Positions 7,296-15,623 of a stretch of 62,217 nucleotides of DNA are shown piece by piece (within the stretch, counting starts at the first letter, position 1; every line of letters begins with the position of its first letter). The notes under the pieces are model-generated. The model was not told where the DNA came from and did no database searches. It saw only the letters and a list, made by a program, of their open reading frames with translations. Made by a program: the position numbers and the translations under genes. The stretch is from an uncultured Bacteroidales bacterium (GTDB lineage Bacteria > Bacteroidota > Bacteroidia > Bacteroidales > F082). The DNA is taken from the NCBI GenBank assembly GCA_905233445.1, contig CAJOEP010000027.1, forward strand, positions 1 to 62,217, written 5' to 3'.

Positions 7296-9425
7296 ATGAA
7301 AAAACTATTTTTAACAACAATTGCAATCATCCTTTGCGGCACCATTTCTCGTGCTGACGAAGGCATGTGGATTCCTGCGCTGCTTCAGAAAAACGAGGCC
7401 GAGATGCAGGCTATGGGTATGAAAATAACCGCCGACGACATCTATTCAATCAACCACAGCTCAATGAAAGACGCCGTGGTGCTCTTCGGAGGCGGCTGCA
7501 CAGGCGAGATCGTCAGCGATCAGGGACTGCTTCTAACCAACCACCACTGCGGCTATGGTTGGATTCAGAAACACTCAACAGTCGAACATGACTACCTCAC
7601 CGAAGGATTCTGGGCCATGACTCCTGAAGAGGAACTGGCATGTCCGGGACTAACAGCCATCATGCTGAAAAACATGGTCGATGTCACAGAGAAAATACTG
7701 TTCAACGTCACTGAAGAGACGACAGACGAAGAACGTGCAAAAATTGTGAAAGAAAACATCAAAAAACTCGTTGAAGAAATGCAAAAAGAGACGGAATACG
7801 AAGTTTCCGTAGAGTCATTCTACCAAGGAAACCAGTACTTCCTGATGTATAACGAGGTGTTTAAAGATGTCCGCATGGTCGGTGCACCGCCTTCAAATAT
7901 CGGCAAGTTCGGTGGCGACACCGACAACTGGGTATGGCCTCGTCACACCGGCGACTTCTCAATCTTCCGCATCTATAAAGATGGCCAGCCATACAAGCCT
8001 GATTATCACTTCACTATTTCTTTGAATGGAGTTGAGGAAGGCGACTTCACATTCGTGTTCGGCTACCCTGCACGCACCAACGAATATCTGCCGGCAGTTG
8101 CTGTAAATCAAGAGGCTAACGTGGTTTATCCTGTGGTAGTTGACCTCCGCACACAAATTCTTGACATCTACAACAAATATCAGGAAAAAGATGCAAAAGT
8201 AAGAATCCAATATGCTTCAAAACATGCTGGCTTGGGCAACGGCTGGAAGAAATGGATGGGCGTCATCGAGGGCATCCGCAATTTCAAAGGAATTGAGAAA
8301 AAACAGGCTTTCGAAGAGGCTTATAACAACTGGTGTATGCAAGCCCGTAACCGCATGAAATATATGCACGCTCTCCGCGACTTCACTCCTGTCTATGAAG
8401 AATACGAGAAATATCGCATGGCCACGACATATCTCACCGAAGCTGGTCTATCTATCGAACTTATAGACTTTGCCGCCAATTTCGCAAAGCTCGCAGATGT
8501 GACAAAAGACACTCCGCAAGAGGAAATCGATGAACTTATAAATGATTTGAGACAAGAAACTACCGCATTTTTCAAGGATTATTATCAACCTATCGATGAA
8601 GAAGTGGCTGTGGCTATGCTTACAGCTTATCGCGCTGCCCAGCCTGAAGATTTCCGTCCTGAGATTTTGAATGAGATAGACACGAAATTCAAAGGTGATG
8701 TAAAATCTTATGTCGATTATCTTTTTGGAAAATCAATTCTGATATCAGAAGAAAAAGTCGTTGCAATTCTCGACAGTTTCAAGCCTTCAAAGGCAAAGAA
8801 ACTTGCTAAAGACCCGGCTATTATTGCCGTTAACAGCATGATGGACTTCTATGTTGAGAATGTCATGCCAAAATCAAGAGAATGCACAAACCGCATCAAT
8901 AACCTGCGCCGTGTTTACATGGAAGGCCAGATGAAGATGATTCCTGAAGTCTATCCTGAGCGCAACCTCTACCCTGACGCTAATTTCACCCTCCGCGTGA
9001 CTTACGGCAAGGTGGGCGGTTTCAAGCCGAAAGACGCTGTCACATATCGTCATTTCACCACCCTCGACGGTATCATGCAGAAGGAAAACCCTGACATCTA
9101 CGATTACGTCGTAACTGAAAGATTGCGTGAGCTTTACGATACCAAAGACTTCGGTCGTTATGCTGACAAAGACGGCACAATGCACGTTGCATTCATCGCT
9201 GGCAACCACACCACTGGCGGTAACAGCGGCAGCCCTATCCTTAACGCCAACGGAGAGTTGCTAGGCCTCAATTTCGACCGCACCTGGGAAGGCACGATGA
9301 GCGACCTCATCTACGACCCGTCGATTTGTAAGAACATCAGCGTCGACATCCGTTACGTGTTGTTCCTCATCGACAAATACGCAGGCTGCCAACGTCTTAT
9401 AGATGAGATGACAATAGCTGAATAA
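7296..9425 (+). CDS. Dipeptidyl-peptidase 11 (S46 family)
   Basis: A periplasmic serine exopeptidase that removes dipeptides, part of amino-acid catabolism in asaccharolytic Bacteroidota. A signal peptide (MKKLFLTTIAIILCGTISRA) precedes the S46 domain. The catalytic His lies in LLTNHHCGYG (about residue 84) and the Ser in TGGNSGSP (about residue 644). Specificity can be read: Arg lies exactly 18 residues after that Ser (GLNFDRTWEG). By the family numbering I recall (Ser655/Arg673 in Porphyromonas DPP11 against Gly673 in DPP7), this marks DPP11, which cleaves after Asp or Glu. Length (709 aa) is normal. An in-frame ATG at 7287 overlaps rlmH by 8 nt; I prefer 7296 because it starts the signal peptide. 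Confidence 0.92.
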   Translation: MKKLFLTTIAIILCGTISRADEGMWIPALLQKNEAEMQAMGMKITADDIYSINHSSMKDAVVLFGGGCTGEIVSDQGLLLTNHHCGYGWIQKHSTVEHDYLTEGFWAMTPEEELACPGLTAIMLKNMVDVTEKILFNVTEETTDEERAKIVKENIKKLVEEMQKETEYEVSVESFYQGNQYFLMYNEVFKDVRMVGAPPSNIGKFGGDTDNWVWPRHTGDFSIFRIYKDGQPYKPDYHFTISLNGVEEGDFTFVFGYPARTNEYLPAVAVNQEANVVYPVVVDLRTQILDIYNKYQEKDAKVRIQYASKHAGLGNGWKKWMGVIEGIRNFKGIEKKQAFEEAYNNWCMQARNRMKYMHALRDFTPVYEEYEKYRMATTYLTEAGLSIELIDFAANFAKLADVTKDTPQEEIDELINDLRQETTAFFKDYYQPIDEEVAVAMLTAYRAAQPEDFRPEILNEIDTKFKGDVKSYVDYLFGKSILISEEKVVAILDSFKPSKAKKLAKDPAIIAVNSMMDFYVENVMPKSRECTNRINNLRRVYMEGQMKMIPEVYPERNLYPDANFTLRVTYGKVGGFKPKDAVTYRHFTTLDGIMQKENPDIYDYVVTERLRELYDTKDFGRYADKDGTMHVAFIAGNHTTGGNSGSPILNANGELLGLNFDRTWEGTMSDLIYDPSICKNISVDIRYVLFLIDKYAGCQRLIDEMTIAE

Positions 9426-9426
9426 T

Positions 9427-10368
9427 ATGTCTGATAATCAAAAATTTACAGAGCGCATACTATCGTGTGTGCGCTCTGCTACTCCCAGCGCGCTGAAGAC
9501 CATCTGGTGGCTCACTAAAATCATGGTCGGAGTGTCGTTTGGCATCATGTTGCTGCAATATTTCGGCGTAATCGCCTGGATTTCAGAGCTTTTAACGCCG
9601 CTCTTCTCGAGTTTCGGACTCCCTGGAGAAGCCGCTCTCGCCTATGTTTCGGGCTATTTCGTCAACTGCTATACCGCTATGGCCGTCATGAGCACGCTCG
9701 AACTTAGTATGCGTGAAGCCACCATCCTCGCCGTGATGGTTCTTTGCTCCCATAACATGATTGTCGAGACCACAGTTCAGGCAAAAACCGGCTCTTCTGC
9801 CGTTAGAATAGTGATTATCAGAACGTTATCAGCTTTTATTTTGGCTTTTGTTTTAAATAAAATAATGCCTGGTGAACTAATCACTAGTGTCGCTAAGGTC
9901 TCTAATGACACTAATGTTGTTTTTGTCGAGTTTATGAAATCTTGGGCATTCCGCACTCTCAAAACGGTTGCTTTGATGGTGGTTCTCGTTTATGCCCTCA
10001 CTCTTTTGCAGCGTATTCTCAACGAATTCGGAATCATCAAGCACATCTCCAATTTCTTGAAGCCTGTGATGATTTTCTTCGGTCTCCCGCCACGCACGGC
10101 GTTTCTGTGGCTTGTGGCAAACACCCTGGGTTTGGCTTACGGTGCCGCGGTTATGATTGACGAAGCTGAAACAGGCACAACAACAAAAGAAGAAAACGAT
10201 TTGTTAAACCACCATATCGGTGTTTCTCACAGCAACCTCGAGGATTTGCTGCTATTTACAGCCATCGGAGGCAGCTTCCTTTGGATGCTCCTCTCCCGCT
10301 GGGCAATGTCATTATTGCTTGTTTGGGAACGGAAAATAGAGAAGAAACTGGGTTTTGCCAGGCATTAA
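9427..10368 (+). CDS. Nucleoside-recognition (Gate) domain membrane protein
   Basis: A 313-residue integral membrane protein with two related halves, each with a gate-like segment (SGYFVNCYTAMAVMSTLELS near residue 80; PPRTAFLWLVANTLGLAYGAAVM near residue 220). This is the layout of the spore-maturation A/B and nucleoside-recognition family, whose substrates are mostly unknown. It starts one base after the DPP11 stop, so the two form one transcript. Export or uptake of a small nucleoside- or peptide-like solute is possible but not shown. It converges with the gene at 10370, with a 1-bp gap. Confidence 0.75.
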   Translation: MSDNQKFTERILSCVRSATPSALKTIWWLTKIMVGVSFGIMLLQYFGVIAWISELLTPLFSSFGLPGEAALAYVSGYFVNCYTAMAVMSTLELSMREATILAVMVLCSHNMIVETTVQAKTGSSAVRIVIIRTLSAFILAFVLNKIMPGELITSVAKVSNDTNVVFVEFMKSWAFRTLKTVALMVVLVYALTLLQRILNEFGIIKHISNFLKPVMIFFGLPPRTAFLWLVANTLGLAYGAAVMIDEAETGTTTKEENDLLNHHIGVSHSNLEDLLLFTAIGGSFLWMLLSRWAMSLLLVWERKIEKKLGFARH

Positions 10369-10369
10369 A

Positions 10370-11008
10370 CTATAGGCCGAAACAGAAACCGAATCTCCAA
10401 ACACCTTTCCTGTCGCTGCCACTTATTGGAAGGTCATATTGTGCTAGCAAATTCATGCCGTCGAAACCGACGGTGATTCTAAATGAGGCATCCCATGTTG
10501 ACCTTTTCACACCTGACAAATCAAGCTTGCCATTGATATTGTCTTTTGAGGAAAGCAGATAGTTATACACGGCACCGGCTCTCAAAACAATATGGAAATC
10601 ATCTTCAAAGCCGATAAGTAAACCAGCATAAGCTGGAATATGAAGGTTCCAACTCTTTGTCTCCAAAGTTTGTTCCGTCAGATAAAGCCTGTGATATATG
10701 TATTCAGGAGCAATACCAAGTGTCACAAAAAACGGTGAGTCACCGAACATAGGACCCAATTCAAGAGCGTGGATATAATAGGAATTCGATTTGACGCTGT
10801 CATTTCTTGTAACACCGAAACTCAATCCCAACCAGTCACCCACGATTTTGTTTGGGGTTTTTGTCTTAGTGGTCTTTACTGGTGTTATGGTTGTGCTGCC
10901 ACCTCTTCTTTCATTACTTCTTGATGAACCTGAATTTTGAGCTAATACACTGCCCACGAATAACATCAAGATGACGCTTAAAACTAATTTCTTGGTAAGA
11001 ACTTTCAT
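10370..11008 (-). CDS. Putative outer-membrane beta-barrel protein
   Basis: A 212-residue protein with a signal peptide (MKVLTKKLVLSVILMLFVGSVLAQ). After it comes a Ser/Thr/Lys-rich linker at about 25-50. The remainder alternates polar and hydrophobic residues with frequent Gly and aromatic residues, as in an eight- to ten-stranded barrel, and ends in FGFCFGL. The ATG at 11008 is chosen since the open frame upstream runs back through the tRNA-Pro gene region. No specific function is recognisable. Confidence 0.6.
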   Translation of the reverse strand: MKVLTKKLVLSVILMLFVGSVLAQNSGSSRSNERRGGSTTITPVKTTKTKTPNKIVGDWLGLSFGVTRNDSVKSNSYYIHALELGPMFGDSPFFVTLGIAPEYIYHRLYLTEQTLETKSWNLHIPAYAGLLIGFEDDFHIVLRAGAVYNYLLSSKDNINGKLDLSGVKRSTWDASFRITVGFDGMNLLAQYDLPISGSDRKGVWRFGFCFGL

Positions 11009-11124
11009 AAGTACCCTATTTAATTTTTTGGTAAATATTTCAAATTGCAAAATTACAAATCGTATTTTAAAAAAGCAAGAAAAAAATATTTTTCGGAAAA
11101 TTCTAAACAAATTAAAAAAAATTG

Positions 11125-11132
11125 TATTTTTG
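11125..11132 (+). promoter_or_regulatory. -7 box of the tRNA-Pro gene
   Basis: TATTTTTG, 20 nt before the first base of the mature tRNA. Confidence 0.6.
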
Positions 11133-11152
11133 CAGTCCGAAAAAATCGGGTT

Positions 11153-11226
11153 CGGGATGTAGCGCAGCCCGGTAGCGCGCTTCGTTCGGGACGAAGAGGC
11201 CGCAAGTTCGAATCTTGTCATCCCGA
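11153..11226 (+). tRNA. tRNA-Pro (anticodon CGG)
   Basis: The acceptor arm CGGGATG pairs with CATCCCG. The anticodon stem CTTCG/CGAAG holds the loop TTCGGGA with CGG at 11187-11189. The T-arm is GCAAG-TTCGAAT-CTTGT. No CCA is encoded. Confidence 0.96.
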
Positions 11227-11230
11227 CTAA

Positions 11231-11368
11231 CTATTTCCACCTCGAGCAATCGCACTTCTCCCCTTTTTTTGAATAGTTACTCGGCTCATACGCCCTCGAG
11301 CACGATGCGAAAATAATTGCTATCACACTGAATATCAATAAAACTCGAATTACACTTTTATACTTCAT
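11231..11368 (-). CDS. Very small lipoprotein, 45 aa
   Basis: Reading the minus strand from the ATG at 11368 gives a 45-residue protein: a lipoprotein signal (MKYKSVIRVLLIFSVIAIIF, lipobox FASC) then a short Lys/Cys-rich tail ending KKGEKCDCSRWK. Three Cys after the lipid Cys region suggest a small metal- or disulfide-binding lipoprotein. The function is unknown. The stop codon lies 4 bp from the tRNA-Pro end. Support is the clean signal peptide and full use of the space between the tRNA and the repeat at 11384. Confidence 0.55.
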   Translation of the reverse strand: MKYKSVIRVLLIFSVIAIIFASCSRAYEPSNYSKKGEKCDCSRWK

Positions 11369-11383
11369 ATTTCTAATTTTTAT

Positions 11384-11414
11384 CCCGTACGGACAAGGCA
11401 TGCCTTGTCCCTAC
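11384..11414. repeat. 31-bp palindrome-bearing repeat (GGACAAGGCATGCCTTGTCC core)
   Basis: The 20-bp core at 11391-11410 is a perfect palindrome. With its flanks (CCCGTAC on one side, CTAC on the other) the 31 bp recur exactly, in opposite orientation, at 30044-30074 inside a coding sequence. Here it overlaps the stop codon of the EnvC-like gene by 4 bp. Confidence 0.85.
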
Positions 11415-12586
11415 TTCAGCCATGTCTCAGGATTTGTGTTGTTTTTATCGTTCCATACCTCGAAATGTAATGAGGTGACATTGTCGCTGGCGCCGGTATG
11501 AATAACTCCAAGCTTCTCCCCCGTCTTGACCTTGTCGCCGTTTTTAACAAAAACCTTGTCCAAATTGGCATAAAGCGTGAAAAACGTGCCGTGTCTGACC
11601 ATCACAACGTTGGTGGAACCGGTGTTGAAAACTGTTGAGACCTGACCGTCGAACACGCATAAAGCATTGGCGCCCTGATCGGTGGTGATGTCAATGCCGT
11701 TGTTTTTAACGACGACTTTCGGTTGTGTCGGATGTGGATTGTTGCCGTATTTTTTTGTTACAACACCACTGGCAACGGGCCATGGAAGTTTTCCTTTGTT
11801 GCTTTCAAAAGATGCCGACAGCTTAGTGTCAATAGTGGCGTCAGCATGGCGCTTGGCAAGCTCTTCCTCAATGATTTTCTTAATCTTAGCCTGCAATTCC
11901 TTGGTTTGCTTCTCTTTCTTGGCTATGTCGTTTTTTATGTCTTTCTCTTTCTTTTTCAGCTGTGTAATCTTGTTATTGAGTGATTTTTTGTCGTTGTTAA
12001 GGGCGTTAACTTCCTTTTTTTGCTGGGCATAGAGTTTTTCGACGCGCTTTTTGTCAGCTTCCGAAAGCTCCATTTTCGTCTTTATATCGGTTTTATTGCC
12101 TTCAATGTCCGACATTTTCTGTTTCAAAAGTTCGTTAAATTGCTTGATATAACGCAGTCTTCTTATCGCCTGATTGAAATCATCGGATGAGAAAATAAAG
12201 AGTAAATTGTTGAGATTGTTTCTGTTGCGATAACTGATAACGAGCAAATCAGCATATTCTTTACGGTTTTTCTCAAGTTCGTTCTGTAGATTGCCGATGT
12301 CTTTTTTATATGTCTTGATTTCCTTGTTCAAATTATCGAGTTGGCTCTGATAGGCCTTCAAGAGGTCTTGTCGTTTGTTGATTTGTGTCTGTAAAAGCTC
12401 GACTTCACGCAAAGTGGCCTCTTTGTTTTGTGATGTTTTCTGCAAAAGTTTCTGCGATGTCTTAATCTCCGATTGCAGCTTCCCTACCCTTTTCTCAAGC
12501 TCATTGGCAGTCTGTGCATAGCATAACTCGTTGACGCTGAATGACATCAATAAAAAAAGAAAAATATATTTGAGCTTTTTAATCAT
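11411..12586 (-). CDS. EnvC-like murein hydrolase activator (degenerate M23)
   Basis: A 391-residue periplasmic protein with a signal peptide (residues 1-24), a long coiled coil (about 25-245) and a C-terminal LytM/M23 domain (about 270-391). This is the EnvC/NlpD layout, in which a LytM domain switches on cell-wall amidases during division. The metal site looks incomplete: the usual HxGxD is NNGID, HGxxxxYxHL is HGTFFTLYANL, and only SLHFEVW keeps a His. It is therefore probably an activator rather than an enzyme, as in E. coli EnvC. It overlaps the DUF4292 gene by 4 bp (ATGA) and ends the flippase-dut operon. Confidence 0.85.
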   Translation of the reverse strand: MIKKLKYIFLFLLMSFSVNELCYAQTANELEKRVGKLQSEIKTSQKLLQKTSQNKEATLREVELLQTQINKRQDLLKAYQSQLDNLNKEIKTYKKDIGNLQNELEKNRKEYADLLVISYRNRNNLNNLLFIFSSDDFNQAIRRLRYIKQFNELLKQKMSDIEGNKTDIKTKMELSEADKKRVEKLYAQQKKEVNALNNDKKSLNNKITQLKKKEKDIKNDIAKKEKQTKELQAKIKKIIEEELAKRHADATIDTKLSASFESNKGKLPWPVASGVVTKKYGNNPHPTQPKVVVKNNGIDITTDQGANALCVFDGQVSTVFNTGSTNVVMVRHGTFFTLYANLDKVFVKNGDKVKTGEKLGVIHTGASDNVTSLHFEVWNDKNNTNPETWLK

Positions 12587-13407
12587 TTAAAAATCCTGTC
12601 GTATTTCTTTGGGATGTTGAAAAAGAAATCTATATTTTCGTCAGTAGAGATATTCGAATAATTGATATTTGCCTTCAAATAGTCGTTTCCATGGATCAAA
12701 ATTGTGATGTTTGTCGGAATGTATTTTTTGTTAACTTCTATAAAATCAGAGTATTGTATCTCAATTTTACGTGTGTTGTCGTTGTATTCCTTAATGTAAT
12801 ATTTGGTTATTTTAAACATCGTAGGGTCAATCCATAGGTCTTTGAGCATAATTTTCCAGTCTTCGTCGCTCTGTTTTATTGATTTTCTTAACTTCTTGGA
12901 AATCAATAAAATATATTGTCCGTTATTAATTTCAACTTTGTAATTGTCGCTTTCGCGAAGGTTGATGTCGTTGCCAACAAGTACCGATTGTATAAAGCTG
13001 ATAGAGGTTATCATCGGGGAAATATCGTTGAACACGTTGATGTTTTCACAAAGGTAGGTTTTGTCGTTTCTGTTGAGGAAAAACACCGAATCCGGCGACA
13101 CTTTCACTCTTAAAATTTCCAATCCCAACGGCAACGATATGCTGGTCCAGATGATGCTGTCTTTTTTCATCCTCAGTTGACCTTTTACATTGAAACTTTT
13201 TGAGTTAGTCTCAATTTTCACATTCATTTTCGCTTGTAAAGTGTTAAACTCAAATGCGTTGTTTTCCACTTCTTTGATAAGTCTGTTGGCGGTAAACTCG
13301 CGCAGACTGGTCTTGGTCATGGCTTTTTTCGACGAACAGCTTGTACTGATTATAGGTATAATAGCTATTACGCTGAAAATCACTAATATATGCAGTTTTC
13401 TATTCAT
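12583..13407 (-). CDS. DUF4292 lipoprotein
   Basis: A 274-residue lipoprotein (signal to ISTSC, Cys about residue 24). The segment LQAKMNVKIETNSKSFNVKGQLRMKKDSIIWTSISLPLGLEILRVKVSPDSVFFLN matches the beta-rich start of DUF4292, which has a LolB/LolA-like half-barrel character. Such a protein could bind a lipid or lipoprotein in the periplasm, but this is inferred. It sits between the TPR gene (8-bp overlap) and the EnvC-like gene (4-bp overlap), so translation of the three is probably coupled. Confidence 0.8.
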   Translation of the reverse strand: MNRKLHILVIFSVIAIIPIISTSCSSKKAMTKTSLREFTANRLIKEVENNAFEFNTLQAKMNVKIETNSKSFNVKGQLRMKKDSIIWTSISLPLGLEILRVKVSPDSVFFLNRNDKTYLCENINVFNDISPMITSISFIQSVLVGNDINLRESDNYKVEINNGQYILLISKKLRKSIKQSDEDWKIMLKDLWIDPTMFKITKYYIKEYNDNTRKIEIQYSDFIEVNKKYIPTNITILIHGNDYLKANINYSNISTDENIDFFFNIPKKYDRIFK

Positions 13408-15112
13408 AGAGTTTTTCGTCTTTTATTTTTTTCTCGAGAAATTCCGACACTTCGCCTCCAGCTTTTTTGGCTTTCTTCCAGTTTTTTACAGCATTTTTCG
13501 TATCGCCAAGTTTAAATAAGATATCTCCCAAATGCTCATAATTAATGCCTTGAGGTTTCTTGTCATATTTGAAGACCTTTTCCATATATGATTTTGCCTC
13601 GTCATAGCGCCCGAGTTTGTATAAAACCCATGCGCAAGTGTCCAAATAAGTAGGGTTTTTCGGCTCGGCATTTATGGTCTTTCCCGACATTTGCAAAGCT
13701 TTGTCAAGTTCTTTGTTATCAAGCGATAAGTAATATGCGTAGTTGTTTAATGTCAGGATATTGTCGGGGTCATATCTGAGAATTCTGTCGAATGTCTCAT
13801 AGAGTTTCTCGCGGTTGTTCATATCGTAATAGATTCCGGCAATCGCGTTGTCGAAATCAAGCATTTCTTCTTTCTGAACAGTGAATTTTCTGCCTTTTTC
13901 GAGTGATTGCAGAGCTTTTTCGAAATCTTTTAAAGATATGTATCCAAGAGCGTTTAAAAAGTATGCCTGAGGTTGGTTAGGATAATATTCTATCACTTTT
14001 TCGGTGTAGTAAACCGTGTTTTTAAAGTCGTTCAGTTGGGCGCAGCAGTATGCAAGCTGACCGAGCGAGACGTAGCTTGTGCTGTCATAATCAAGCGATT
14101 TGAGGTAAAATCCTTTGGCTTTCGTGAAGTCGTAGCTGAAATAGTATTTGTTGCCTAAAATAGTGTAACCCAATGGTTTATCTGGATGAGTCTCGATAAA
14201 CGCCTCTCCCACCTTACCTTCATCGACCACGATTTCGTTGTTGTCGCGACGTTGAAAATATAGCAGATAAATCTGGACTTTTGTTTCATATTCGAGATTG
14301 GGGTTTTTGATGGCCGCCAAGAACTCCTCGAAGGCTTTTTCCATGTTGCCATAACTCAAATAATAATCGAGCAAAGACACGTTTATATACTTGTTGTCTG
14401 GTTCTAACTCTTTGATTTTCAAGTATAGTTGATATGCGTCTTTGTTGCGGTTCATTTTTCGGTATGACTCGGCTAGCATTGCGAGGTACTGTGTGTTTTC
14501 GGGCATATATTCGACGAGTTTCTCTATTTCGGCTAAGGCTTGTTCTTTTTTGCCCTGCTCACCGAAAATTTGCGCCTTTTGCAGGAAAATATATTCGTTT
14601 TTGCCGATATTTTGCTCTAAAACGTCGAGTTTTTCAATCACTTTGTCGTAGTCGCCTATGCGAAGCAGCACATTTATATAATCTTCGATATATTCCAAAT
14701 TATTGGGTTCATTTTCTATGAGCTTGTCGTAAATCTTTATAAATGCTTGATAATCACCATTTTGTGCACAGAATGTAGCCAGTCGTTTCTGGTACCATTT
14801 GTTGTCGGGCTGCAGATTTGCGGCTTGGTTGATCATATAAAAAGCCTCTGTTGAGCGTCCGGCGAGCTGATAAAGCTCCGAAAGTTCGTACATGCTGGCG
14901 TCATCGTCGTTATAATATTTCAGCGCTTGCTCGAAATTGTAAATAGCCACTGGGTAGTTCTCGTTGTATTTTTCCGAAATGCCTTTCGAGAAATACTCAG
15001 CATTCTTCGCCAAATCCTGCTTGACAATAGTGTCAGCCGGAGTTTCGTTCTGAGCCGTAAGAACCCCTGAAATTGCCAATAAAACGCTGAATATCAATAA
15101 TTTAAATTTCAT
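13400..15112 (-). CDS. Secreted TPR-repeat protein of the dut operon
   Basis: A 570-residue protein with a signal peptide (MKFKLLIFSVLLAISGVLTAQ) followed by TPR repeats to the end. Examples are YELSELYQLAGRSTEAFYMINQAANLQPDN, ARKGR-type repeats such as YDEAKSYMEKVFKYDKKPQG, and NYAYYLSLDNKELDKALQMS. It probably acts as a scaffold in the periplasm or at the outer membrane. I start it at the ATG at 15112, directly before the signal peptide; the frame is open for ten more codons. The order flippase-dut-TPR-DUF4292-EnvC appears to be a conserved Bacteroidota block, based on recall and not checked. Confidence 0.8.
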   Translation of the reverse strand: MKFKLLIFSVLLAISGVLTAQNETPADTIVKQDLAKNAEYFSKGISEKYNENYPVAIYNFEQALKYYNDDDASMYELSELYQLAGRSTEAFYMINQAANLQPDNKWYQKRLATFCAQNGDYQAFIKIYDKLIENEPNNLEYIEDYINVLLRIGDYDKVIEKLDVLEQNIGKNEYIFLQKAQIFGEQGKKEQALAEIEKLVEYMPENTQYLAMLAESYRKMNRNKDAYQLYLKIKELEPDNKYINVSLLDYYLSYGNMEKAFEEFLAAIKNPNLEYETKVQIYLLYFQRRDNNEIVVDEGKVGEAFIETHPDKPLGYTILGNKYYFSYDFTKAKGFYLKSLDYDSTSYVSLGQLAYCCAQLNDFKNTVYYTEKVIEYYPNQPQAYFLNALGYISLKDFEKALQSLEKGRKFTVQKEEMLDFDNAIAGIYYDMNNREKLYETFDRILRYDPDNILTLNNYAYYLSLDNKELDKALQMSGKTINAEPKNPTYLDTCAWVLYKLGRYDEAKSYMEKVFKYDKKPQGINYEHLGDILFKLGDTKNAVKNWKKAKKAGGEVSEFLEKKIKDEKLYE

Positions 15113-15156
15113 ATTAAAAATATTTCTAATAATAATTCGCAAATCTCAAAGATTTA

Positions 15157-15192
15157 GTTAACAGCCAACTGATAATTGCCAACTGCTAACTT
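15157..15192. repeat. CCAACTG repeat/imperfect palindrome between TPR gene and dut
   Basis: CCAACTG occurs twice (15168 and 15179) within AGTTAACAG...CTGCTAACT, an imperfect inverted repeat. It overlaps the dut stop codon, supplying the last Ser and TAG. Confidence 0.5.
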
Positions 15193-15623
15193 TTTCCCGT
15201 ATGTCCAAAACCTCCGGCGCCGCGTTCGGTATCCGTAAGTGTTTCAACCTCAATAACTTCCATTTGTTCGCACTTCGCAATCACAAGTTGTGCGATTCTG
15301 TCGCCGCTTTTAATCACAAAATCAACATCAGAAAGGTTGATTAAAATCACTTTCACTTCTCCCCTATAGTCCGCGTCGATTGTGCCAGGCGAGTTCAAAA
15401 CAGTGATGCCGTTTTTGATTGCCAATCCGCTGCGTGGGCGCACCTGTCCCTCATAACCTACCGGAATCTCCATAAACAATCCCGTTGGCACCAAGACTCT
15501 CTGCATTGGTTTTATAACTAATTCACCATCAGGGAGATATGCTCTCAAATCCATGCCGGCTGAGTTGATTGTCTCGTAGCCTGGCAATGCGTTGTCCGAC
15601 TTATTTACAATATTCAATTTCAT
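15186..15623 (-). CDS. dut: dUTP diphosphatase
   Basis: Hydrolyses dUTP to dUMP and pyrophosphate, preventing uracil incorporation and feeding dTMP synthesis. The 145-residue protein has all five motifs of trimeric dUTPase: [25 protein letters not shown] (catalytic Asp in IDADY), GDRIAQLVI, and the C-terminal [12 protein letters not shown] loop, where the usual Phe/Gly/Ser-Thr pattern is kept. The start overlaps the flippase stop by 4 bp. Confidence 0.96.
   Translation of the reverse strand: MKLNIVNKSDNALPGYETINSAGMDLRAYLPDGELVIKPMQRVLVPTGLFMEIPVGYEGQVRPRSGLAIKNGITVLNSPGTIDADYRGEVKVILINLSDVDFVIKSGDRIAQLVIAKCEQMEVIEVETLTDTERGAGGFGHTGKS

Noticed and set aside
11009..11221. Upstream extension of the minus-strand beta-barrel gene through tRNA-Pro
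   Set aside because: The extension is AT-rich, overlaps the tRNA gene and precedes a clear signal peptide start at 11008.
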